64,000 bases of DNA, from positions 1 through 64,000 of the forward strand of contig NZ_LAPV01000056.1 of assembly GCF_000971275.1 (NCBI RefSeq), in the 5' to 3' direction. Source of the DNA: Devosia psychrophila. Its GTDB lineage: Bacteria > Pseudomonadota > Alphaproteobacteria > Rhizobiales > Devosiaceae. The notes beneath the pieces were generated by a model that saw only the letters and a list, made by a program, of their open reading frames with translations, searched no databases and was not told the origin of the DNA. The number at the start of each line of letters is the position of its first letter. Position 1 is the stretch's first letter. Below, piece after piece: positions 27,373-38,500 of the stretch. The translations under genes were made by a program, and so were the position numbers.

Positions 27373-27735
27373 GATTGGACGAGCAAGGCCGCTACTCAGC
27401 AGCCACACCCAAATCCGGCCCCGAGCCGTCACCAGTTCGCGGTGTGAATAGATAAGTTTGTTTTCTTCGAGCAGATGCAAAGCCGTTGTCACGCTCATCT
27501 GCGGTCATTCTGCCCGATCGTGCCTCATCAGTATCCAGTGTCAGTTGCTCGTCCACGTGATGGGTGGCTGTCCCTATTCTATCGCAAAGCAGCACACGAG
27601 GACGGGCAATCGTCGGCGCCTGCGTCTCATGACGTCGGATCTTGCTGGCAATCGGCACTTCGGCTGGAGATATTCGTCGGCGCCTCGGGCAAATGCTTAT
27701 TGCCGAGGGTGCGTGAATTAAAGCTGGTCGATAAG
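27373..27735. other. intergenic stretch at the left border of the peroxidase island
   Basis: There is no gene that I can support here. Short open frames on both strands show no family motif or ribosome site. It lies between the fliJ terminator and the 3' end of the histidine kinase gene and may be decayed sequence at an insertion border. Confidence 0.5.
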
Positions 27736-29211
27736 TTATTCAACAATTTCCAGCGCCATGAACAAAGTTGCCTGCTGGGTGTCCTTTTCGAATGAGAAGT
27801 TCCCACCAAAACTGGTAACTCTCGCCTCTAGTCCGTCGAGCCCGAGGGCAAAGCGCTCGCGGGCGACAGCAGAATCCGGATTCTGGCGGACTCGGTTTGA
27901 AATAGCCACCTGGATTTTCCCATCGATAACCGTTGCAGCCATTTTAGTTGTTCCAGGTACTCCGTGACGAAGAGCGTTTGACAGTCCCTCTTGGCAGAAC
28001 CGATAGACACATAGATTGACTGGATAGGGCGCTCGCACCTCGCCTACGGAGATTTCGGCAACGATCTTTGTGCCGCCGGCCGATGAGTGCAAAAGCGCCT
28101 TTGCAATCAGCGCGCCCAGATCGAGGTCCCGGATTTCAGGCAGGGTCATCCCGGTTGCGATATCGCGCACCTCGCCAAGTGCTTCAGATAGTGCTTCCTC
28201 TATATCGGCCAGCCGCTTTGATCGATCCTCCTTCAGCCTTGTGCTGCGCACCGAGCCCAAATTGAGCAGCGCAAGAGCAATCAGTTGCACGGGACCATCA
28301 TGCAGGTCGGCCTGGAGTGTGCGCAGGTATCGGTCTGTAATTTCCGTAGCACTTTTTGACGCTTTTCGAGCGATTTCGCGGGTCTTGCGGTATTTGGCAG
28401 CCAAGGCTTCGGACTGTCGCAATCGAGTCGCAAGATTCGCCTTTTGCAGCTCGATGGTCTTGGACCCATGTCTGACGATGCTGAAGAGTACAGCGGATAC
28501 GAGTGACGCAGTAGCCAGCACGGCCAGGCAAGTCAGAATAGTCGATCTCAGCAAGGCCTCTTCGAGCGGAGCCGTGAGCTCATGGATTTCGGCAACGCCG
28601 ATGACTTCGCCGGCCTTGTCCAGATAAACCGGGATATAGATTTCGGAGTAATCATCCTTGAAATTACGCCCCACATGTTCCTCCGTCCCGAGCTCGGTGA
28701 AGGAGGCAATCACCTGTCCCTGCAACGCTTGTTTCACTCCTGGGGGCAAGGGAAAACGTCGACCGATAATTTCGTGGCTGTTGGAGTAGGCGATGGTTCC
28801 ATCGGAAAGCCAGACGTCGAGATAGGGGAACCGACTGATAAAGGCAGGTTGCTGCATGACGTCGTCAAGAAAAGCGCCGGTTTCCGGGGACACCAATGTG
28901 GTGGTCGCTAGCTCCTGAAGATGGGGCGAAACAACGCTATCCACGAAAAGTGCAGTCGTAGCGGCGCGCTGGGTAATGACGTTTTCGGTCACGATGCTCA
29001 TCATCGCCAGAGCGCAAAGGACCAGCGCTACGACCAACATTGTACCACCGGCCAACGATGCCTGGCTGGCAAGGCTGAGATTGACCCACCTGCGGCCCAA
29101 ACCAATCCGCCATCTGCTTATTATCGTGCCGTAGTCACTCACGCCGGCCTCAATGTCTCTACGATCAGTAGACAAACCACGGGACGAACGCGCGTCATAC
29201 GATAAGGTCAA
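27736..29211 (-). CDS. sensor histidine kinase, NarX/DegS-like (HisKA_3)
   Basis: This encodes 491 residues. Two membrane segments (near residues 54-75 and 222-243) enclose a periplasmic sensor domain of about 145 residues, PAS/Cache-like by pattern (YLDVWLSDGTIAYSNSHEII). The dimerisation box holds H304 in LQADLHDGPVQLIALALLNL, and the N box is VYRFCQEGLSNALRHG. The usual DxGxG G1 box is not evident; the corresponding part reads AISNRVRQNPDSA. No response regulator is adjacent; the nearest NarL-type one is across the island at 45.2 kb. Confidence 0.88.
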   Translation of the reverse strand: MTLSYDARSSRGLSTDRRDIEAGVSDYGTIISRWRIGLGRRWVNLSLASQASLAGGTMLVVALVLCALAMMSIVTENVITQRAATTALFVDSVVSPHLQELATTTLVSPETGAFLDDVMQQPAFISRFPYLDVWLSDGTIAYSNSHEIIGRRFPLPPGVKQALQGQVIASFTELGTEEHVGRNFKDDYSEIYIPVYLDKAGEVIGVAEIHELTAPLEEALLRSTILTCLAVLATASLVSAVLFSIVRHGSKTIELQKANLATRLRQSEALAAKYRKTREIARKASKSATEITDRYLRTLQADLHDGPVQLIALALLNLGSVRSTRLKEDRSKRLADIEEALSEALGEVRDIATGMTLPEIRDLDLGALIAKALLHSSAGGTKIVAEISVGEVRAPYPVNLCVYRFCQEGLSNALRHGVPGTTKMAATVIDGKIQVAISNRVRQNPDSAVARERFALGLDGLEARVTSFGGNFSFEKDTQQATLFMALEIVE

Positions 29212-29525
29212 TTCGCCACAGGTTCACCATGATCTGGCGAGCAATCCTATTGTTGCTATCAGAAGTGAAATAGAACCTAAGACCTACGGCTGAGGAAAAC
29301 ATCGGACTAAGGTCTGATGTTTGCACGGACTTCGTGCCCTCTCTATCGCCGGACCTCCTGACCTAACGCTGTGCACCTATAAGCGGGACTATGACCTCAA
29401 CACTGGGGTCGCTTCCGCCTGCTGTCGTTGACCGCGTTTCGCCGTCGACCGCTTTCAGAAGCATCGAATTTTCGCCTGGGAGCGGCCATCGCGGCCTGCA
29501 CGCCCGGCGTTTGGGAGAGTAAGTT
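29212..29525. promoter_or_regulatory. divergent control region between kinase and giant peroxidase genes
   Basis: This 314-base region must carry the promoters of the kinase gene and of the peroxidase gene. TTGGGAGAGTAAGTT just before 29526 supplies a good ribosome site for the peroxidase. No gene is present. I could not assign promoter elements or a binding site for the response regulator with confidence. Confidence 0.55.
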
Positions 29526-32500
29526 ATGGCAACGTACGAAACGAGTTTTGTCGTCGACATGGGCGACCTGAACAAGATCCTCCAGCAGATCAAGGTTGCC
29601 GAGCGCAACGTCGCCGGTGAGAGCCTGGTGGACATTATTGGCCAGGACGCGTCGCTATTGCCAATTGGTCTTAGGACGGTCGATGGCAGCAATAATCATC
29701 TGTTGCCCGGTCAAAGCCAGACCGGTGCCGCCGACCAGATTTTCCCGCGCTTGCTGACGCCGGTGTACAGCAATGATGCGGATGGTGACACGATCATGCT
29801 CGCGCCTCCGGGTACACCAGGATTTCCAGATGGTCTGTTTGCGACCAACACCAATTACAATCCTACTACCGCTCCGGTCCCTGGGCCGGTCAACTCTCAC
29901 AGCGTCGTTGACGCCGACCCTCGCATAATCTCGAACCTTATCGTCGATCAAACGCTGACTAACAAGTCGGCGCTGGTGGCGGCATTGCTGGTAGCAGGGG
30001 CGGCCGATCCGAGTGCCGCAGCCGATGCAATCTTGGCCGCCAGAGACGCCGCTGCAATATCGATCGCCAACACCGCGACGCACACAGCATATGTCAACGC
30101 AGAAGCGGCGGCGGGGCAGGTTCAAACGACGCTCGGCAGCTTGCTTGCAGAACTGGCCACCTTCCGCACTGGCATGAACGACAACATCCTGGATGCTGAT
30201 GATGCCACGGCAGTCAACAATGCCGCCCAGGCGGCGCACGCAGCAAGTCTCGCGCAGGATGCGGTAGTGGCATCGCTGCAATCCAACTCCGGCGTCTCTG
30301 CAGCGGTCGTATCTGAAGCCCAAACGGTGCAAGCGTCCCTGGCGAGCCTCGACTCCATACTGTCTGGTTACGCCCTGCTGACCGCCGGCAGCTTTTCGTT
30401 CGCGCAGTTCAACGATCTCGTCAACGCCCAGACGTTGGCGACTGGTATCTCCACGGATGCCACAGCAAATCTGCTTGCACTGTCGCAGGCTGAGACTGGC
30501 ACGTCGCAGGCTGGTGCTGCGACAGCACTGACGGAACTTATCGAGGCCAATGGCCTCGAGATTTCCTCGGATGGCTCTATCCTGATCGAGCATCGGTCGG
30601 CCGACATCGGACTTTCGCCGCCCAACAGCGTCTGGATGGCCTTCTTCGGCCAATTCTTCGATCATGGCCTGGATTTGGTGACCAAGGGCGGCAATGGCAC
30701 AATCTATATCCCGCTGCAGGCCGATGACCCCTTGATCGCCGGTGCTGATCACATTTTAGGCGGTGCTGGCGCCGCTGATGACCTGCCAGCTCACCTCCGC
30801 TTTATGGCTTTGTCTCGGACAACAGGCTTCAATGCGGATGGCACTCCGAGTCCCACAGGCACGGAGTCACAGAATACCACGACACCTTTTATCGACCAGA
30901 ATCAGACCTATACCTCGTCTGCCTCGCATCAGGCTTTCCTGCGCGAATACCGGCTGACCGTGGATTCGCCTGCCGCGGGTACAGCCTTGGACTCCTATGC
31001 CGTCAACACGGGGCGGATGCTGAACGGGGCTAATGGCGGCGTTGCCAATTGGGCAGAAGTCAAAGATCAGGCCAAAGAAAAACTAGGCCTGACTATGGAT
31101 GACCGCGATGTTCTTGATGTTCCTCAACTCGTGGTTGATGCTTACGGTAAAATAATTCTTGGGGCGAATGGCTTCGCTCAAGTAATGGTCACCGTGATCG
31201 AGGTTGTAGCGGGCGTAACATTTACAACATTACTAACTGTCGAAGGTAAGGCTCATGGCCTTGATCTACACAATATCACCCTGGCCGATCTTCCAGCCAG
31301 TTTCGTAGCCCATCCGGGTGGAACCTTCGTAGTGCATACAGTCGGAACAGGGCACGCTTTTCTAAATGACATCGCCAATACTGCAGGTCCCGTCGTTATC
31401 GGGGGCGCGTTAGCGGCGGATGCTGATAACATAAATGGAAATGCAGTACCGAATGACGGTCAAGGCCATAACACGCAGTACGACAACGAGCTGCTGGACA
31501 AGCACTTCATCACCGGCGACGGACGCGGCAACGAGAATATCGGCCTCACCGCCGTCCACACCATCTTCCACTCCGAACACAATCGGCTGGTTGAGGCCAA
31601 CAAGGACACCATCATCGCCTCGGGCAACCTCGCCACCATCAATGAGTGGCTGGCGCCAGGTGCTGGCGGCGTGCGCCAGGAGCTCGACCAAGCCGAGCTT
31701 GACGGGCTCAATGCGCTCTCGGGTCAAGCCAGGGCAACCGCCATCGATGCGCTGAACTGGGATGGCGAGCGCCTGTTCCAAGCGGCGCGGTTTGTCACCG
31801 AAATGCAGTATCAGCATCTGGTGTTCGAAGAGTTTGCCCGTCGCATTCAGCCCAATGTCGACCCTTTCGTTTTTACCAACTCCGCGGATCTTAATCCGGC
31901 GATCGTCGCTGAATTCGCGCACACGGTGTATCGCTTTGGGCACTCCATGCTGACGGACACGGTCGATCGCTTCGACAGTGATTTGTCACTGGTCAACAGC
32001 AACGTCCCCGGAGCGGACGACCCTTTGCAACTCACCTTGATCCAGGCCTTTCTCAATCCTGACGAATTTTCGAAAAGCGGCGTTAACGATGAGGCAGCCA
32101 CTGGTTCTATCATCCGTGGTATGTCACGCGAAGTGGGCGCTGAAATCGACGAGTTTGTCGTCGAAGCCCTCCGCAATAACCTGCTTGGCCTGCCGCTCGA
32201 TCTGCCGGCGCTGAACATCGCCCGCGGCCGCGAAACCGGCATTCCCAGCCTCAACGACTCCCGGGCCCAGATTTACGCCATGACCGGCGCTGTCGACGTC
32301 AAGCCCTATACCAGCTGGACCGATTTCGCCCAACACCTCAAGCATCCGCTATCAGTCATCAACTTCATCGCCGCCTATGGCACGCATGAGGCGATTACTT
32401 CAGCCCTGACACTCGAGGGCAAGCGCTCCGCTGCGACCTTGCTGGTGCTCGGTGATGGCAACAACGCCGATGGCGTGACCATCAATGGCGTGACCTACAG

Positions 32501-35500
32501 CAATGATGAACGTCTGGCCTTCCTCAATGGATCTGACCTGTACGCGACCGGCGGCAGCGACCCAGCGGCGATTGCTCGACTTGCCGCTGCAGCTATAGGC
32601 AGTCTAGGTGGTCTGAATACGGTCGACCTTTGGATTGGCGGCCTGGCGGAAGAGCTCAACGAGTTTGGCGGCCAGCTCGGATCTACATTCAATTACATCT
32701 TCGAATACCAGATGGAACACCTGCAGAACAGCGACCGGTTCTACTACCTGAGCCGCACGCAAGGCATGAACCTGCTCAACCTGCTGGAGCCCAATACCTT
32801 TACCGATCTGGTGATGCGCAATACCGATCTGGGTGAAATTCACTCCACCCACCTGCCAGCCAATTTGATGTCGGTTGCTGACATGATCCTGGAGCTTGAT
32901 AACATTCCCGGCCAGGAAAACTACAGCGGCGTTGCTGCACGTGACGGCACGAATCCGGACGATCGCAGCTTGCTCGACCCGGTCTGGGAAGATGCATTCC
33001 TGCAGAGTATCGATCCCAAAGTGCTGCGCCTGCAAGGCACTCTGCGTGTCGGGCAAGTTGATGCCGATGGCAAGCCGATTTACGATGGCGGCGTGCTGAA
33101 GTTCTCCGGTGGCGAGCACGTTGTGCTTGGCGGTACGGAAGGCAATGACACTCTGATCGGCGACAAGGGCATCGACGCCCTGTGGGGCGACGGCGGCAAC
33201 GATTACCTCAATGCCGGCATGGAATCTGACCATGTCTATGGCGGCGAAGGCGACGACATCATCGAGGACCCATTTGGCGACGACTTCCTGCGCGGCGAGG
33301 CTGGCGATGACGTGATCGTCGCCGACACGGGCCTCGACCTGCTGTTTGGCGGCGAAGGCCAGGATTTTATCATGGGCGTCACTGACTTCAAGGAAGTCTT
33401 TGCCGGTCCGGGCAACGACTTCGTGCTGGGCGGAACCGCTCCCGACGGACTATTGGGCAATGAAGGCGACGATTGGTTGGAGGGCGGCGAAGGCTTCGAC
33501 AGCCTTTCGGGCGAAAACTCCGAACTGTTCTTCGACTCGCCGATCATCGGCCACGACATCCTGAACGGCCAGGGCAACGACACCGACTATGACGGTGAAT
33601 CGGGTGATGACATCATGGTCCAGGGCGCTGGCATCCAGCGCAATAACGGCATGCTCGGCTTCGACTGGGCGATCCAGAAGGGCGATCCGAATAATGGCGT
33701 CATCGATCTGGGCATCTCGCGCTTCCTGACCCAGACGGCCCTGACGCTGCGTGACCGCAACGACTCGGTGGAAGCCGCTTCCGGTTGGAAGCACAACGAT
33801 ACCCTGATCGGCACCAGCGCACCGGTGGGTGCAGTCGGCGTGCAAACCGGCCCGATCGGCGGTCCCCTCACGGACAGCTTCCTGTTGTCACAGAACGTTG
33901 CACTGATCCGTAACTTTGAGGATTTCCTCAAGCTGGCGCCCGGCGCCGTCATCGGTCAATCCGCCGCGACCGTGGCGGCAATGGCCGTACGCAACGCGCA
34001 TTTCAGCAGTCTGACGCCCGACACCACAGTGTTCGATCCTACCGGTGGCGGCGATATTCTGCTGGGCGGTGCCGGTAGCGACACCATCACCGGCAATGCC
34101 GGCAATGATCTGATCGATGGCGACCGGTGGCTCAACGTGCGCATCGCCATGCACGACACCAAGGACCTTTCGTCCATACCAGTAACTTCGGTGGACGGCC
34201 TAACCAGCATCGTGACCGGCTCCGGCCACGCCGATTGGGATGGCAAAACGCTTGCAGACCTGATGCGCACCGGCAAGATCAATCCTGGCCAGCTGGAAGC
34301 AGTGCGCGAACTGATCACGGACGGCGTCCTCGCATCGGATGTTGACGTGGCCGTCTACCACGGAAACCGGGCTGACTTCTCGATCGTGGTCAACGCCAAT
34401 GGTACGGTCACTGTCACGGACAACGTTGTCGCGCCAATCTTTGACGTCGATGGCGTAACCAGGATCCCACTCCTCGACGATGAGGGCGTAGACACTCTCG
34501 TCAATATGGAGCGCATAAGATTTGCCGACGGCGAGATTGCTATCAACAAGCCACCCACCGGCGCTCCTGTCATTAGTGACCTCACGCCGACCGAGGGGCA
34601 GCAACTTTCGCTCAATACCGCTTCGATCGCCGATCTTAATGGTCTTGGGGCATTTTCCTACCAGTGGCAGTCATCCGCCAACGGTACGACATGGACGAAT
34701 ATCGCCGGAGCAACAAACTCGACCTTCACGCCACAGGATATCAACCTACTCGGTTTCAACGGGTTGGATGCTCAAGCTGGCTTGATGTTGAGAGCTCGGG
34801 TAAGTTTCACGGACGGTGACGGCAACACCGAACAGCTTTTCTCTGCTCCCACTGGCCCCACCGGCGCGAACTGGGCGAGCCCAATTGCCGCTACCTTTAA
34901 CGGCACGGCCGGTGACGATATCGCCAACGGTTCTAACGGGCTCACCTTCAACAATGTTTTTATTGCTGGCGGTGCCGACACACTTATTGGAAATGCCGGA
35001 GACGATCTGCTGATCGGGAACAACGGCATTGACCTCCTGAACGGTGGCACCGGAAACGATACGCTCAACGGTGGCAACCAGACCGACACAGTTACCTACG
35101 CCAATGCCTCGGGTTCGGTCAGCGTCAGCTTGGTGACGAATTCTGCTACGGGTGCAGATGGGATCGATACGTTAATCGGCATCGAAAACATCACTGGCGG
35201 CGGTTTCAATGACACGCTGACTGGGAATGGGCAGGCCAACGTCCTCACCGGTGCTGGTGGCAACGATAGTGTGACTGGTGGCGCCGGGACTGACACCGCC
35301 GTGTTTGCTGGCAACGCGAGCAATTCCAGCTTTGCGTTGTCAGGCGCCAACATCGTCGTCACTGATCTTACCGGAGCGGAAGGAACTGATACTCTTGATT
35401 CCATTGAAACCCTGAGTTTTGCAGGGGCCAACTATACCGTGGTGCAAGGCAGCGCCGCAGCAGACGCCAATCTGAATGGTGCCGCGGGCTCCCAGGCGAT

Positions 35501-38500
35501 CTTTGGCTGGGCGGGCAACGACTCCCTCAGCGGCGGCGCCGGCAGTGACATCCTTATGGGTGGAGCCGACAACGACACCATCAATGGTGGTACCAATAAC
35601 GATCTTATCCTTTGGCGGGCGGGCGATGGACGCGACTTCATCGACGGCGGCGCCAACGTCGACACCCTTCATGTCAATGGCGACGCTAGCGCAGAAACCT
35701 TTGCGATATACGCGGTCACACCCGCAAACGTTGCAATACGAACAGCTCTGCAAACAAGCTTAGGAACAACCTTCAACGCAAACACCGAAATTGTCATCAC
35801 CCGTACCTCCGGGACGGTGACGACGGTCATCGCCGAACTCGACAACATCGAAGAAATCAGCATTAACAATCTGAACGTCACCGCCAATGACGGAGGTGGC
35901 CTAAATACTGCTGGCAGCGGCGATACGATAACCGTCTCCGGCGACTTCACCACGACGAGCCTTAACTTCAGCACTATCACGGTGAACGGCACCGCCGGCA
36001 ACGACACGGTCAACATCGCTTCCTTGACGTCAGCCCACCGTATCGTTTTCCACTCGAACGGTGGCAATGACACCGTCGTCGGCAACCTTCGTCCGCAGGA
36101 TGTGATTGACCTGGCTCCGGGCTCATCGCTTGCCAGCTACCATTCCACCGTCGATGGTAACGGGACGACCACGTTCTCAAACGGCACTCATTCCATCACC
36201 TTTGCCAGCACGGGCACGCCACAATTCGTGGAGAGCGGCCCAAGCAATGGCGGTAACGCGGTCACAGGTGCTTTCGACTATTCCGCATCCGACCTTTCCG
36301 GCCTCAAGGCACTGATCAATGGCCAGCAGCCGGCCGGCGGGGACGATGGCCTTACGACGGGCGTGCGAAATCTGTCCGGTCACGGCAACAATATTGCGAA
36401 CCCGACCTGGGGTTCGGCCGATGAGCCATTCACCCGCATCACCTCGGCACACTACGGTGCGCCTGATGCAAACGGCAATCTGGCGATCAACCCGATCTTT
36501 GCGGGGCTCGATCCGCGCAATATCAGCAACATCCTGGGGACCCAGGAGGCTGACCTGCCTCATGCCAACAACGACGCCAATATCTTCTTCATGGCGATGG
36601 GACAGTATATCGACCATGGCATGGACTTTCTGGGCAAAGGCGGCAATGGCACCGTGCAGATTGGCGACGCTGGCGGCTCGAGCTCGACCAATCCGGCCGA
36701 TCTGAGCCGCGGTACGGTGGCTGGCTACGACGCCAATGGCGTTCCGCTTCACATCAACCATACCTCGCCCTTTATCGACCAGAACCAGGCCTATGGCTCC
36801 AATGCCCTGGTCGGTGCGCTGTTGCGGGAAGGCGACGGCCAGGGCGGCCTGACCTCCCATCTGCTGCAGGGGAGCGTTGATCCTTCAAACGCCAATTTCA
36901 AGCTGCTGCCGACGCTGCGCGAACTCATCGAGCATCACTGGGCCAACAATACGGAGTTTGCGATGCCGGATGGAAGCCTGGTCGCGTTCCAGGCCTACTT
37001 CGCCGGTCTGGTCAATTCGAGCGGCGTCATCAACCCGGCCATGCTGCCGGCGATGACCAGCAATTTCATGGGAAGCGGCCATTCGCTGCTGCTCGACACC
37101 AACCCCTACATCAACGTGCTCGACCATTATGTGGCCGGCGACGGACGCGCCAACGAGAACTATGCGCTCACCTCGATCCATACGATCTGGGCCCGTAATC
37201 ACAACTTCCATGTCGATGCACTTGAAGCCGCTGGCTTCCAGGGCACCGCCGAGGAGCTGTTCCAGGCCGCCAAGATCGTAAACGAAGCCGAATACCAGCG
37301 AGTGGTGTTCAACGAATACGCCGATGTGCTGCTCGGTGGGCTGCGTGGCGGTGTCGACAGCACTCATGGCTTCGATGGCTATGACCCAACGCTCAACCCG
37401 GGGATTTCGCAGGAGTTTGCCGCTTCGGTGTTCCGGTTTGGCCATTCGCTTATCGGCCAGACCATGACCATCCTCGACGCGGATGGAAATCCGACCCAGG
37501 TTTCGCTGTTTGACGCCTTCCTCAACCCAAGCAACGACGCCGACGCCTTTACGCTGCCGATGGCGCAATTGAATGCCTATGGGTATTTCCCGCAGCCGGG
37601 CTACGAACAGTTCGGCGTCGGCAGCATCATCGGTGGTATCGTTACGCAGCCGGCCGAAGAGGTGGACTTCAACCTAGTCGATGCGATCCGCAATGACCTG
37701 GTCCGCATCAACGCCGACCTGTTCGCCTTCAACGAGGCCCGTGGCTGGGACCTGGGCTTGGGCACGCTCAATCAGGTCCGCCGTGACCTGGCCAATTCGA
37801 ACGATCCCCATGTTCAGGAATCGGCCAGCTATGCTGGCGACCTGTCACCCTATGTATCTTGGGAAGACTTCCAGGCACGGAACGGCCTCAGTGCGACGGT
37901 CATCAATCAGTTCCGGCAGGCTTTCCCCGACCTCCTGGTTGCCGCAGCTGACGTCGTGGCATTCGCGGCGATCAATCCCGGCATCCTGGTGATGCAGGCC
38001 GATGGCTCGGGCATTGTCAAAGGCATCGATCGCGTCGACCTGTGGCTCGGCGGATTGGCTGAGCAGCACATCAACGGCGGCGTCGTCGGCCAGACCTTCT
38101 GGGTGGTTCTGCAGGATCAGTTCGATCGTCTGCAGGATGGTGATCGGTTCTACTATCTGGATCGCGTCGAAGGCTTCGATTTCTATCAGAACTTTGTCGA
38201 TGGCGAAGGGTTCTCCGACATTATCGCCCGCAATACCGGGCTGACCAATCTGCCGGAACACATCTTCCAGACCGACGAACTCAATGACGGCGCGGACGGT
38301 GACGACGGAGAAGATGGTGACGGTACCCCCATCGGTGACGACGAGGATAATGACGACGGCGACGATACCGATGGCGACGGTGACGATCAGGACGACGGAG
38401 ACCAGGACGACGGCGACAACGGCGATGGCGATGGCGATGCTGACAATGATGACGACGGCGATGATGACGACGGTGAGCCGATAGTACCGGGAGGCGATGG

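Noticed and set aside
27392-27721. Open frames on both strands after fliJ
   Set aside because: No family match, no ribosome site and overlap in opposite directions; probably decayed or non-coding.
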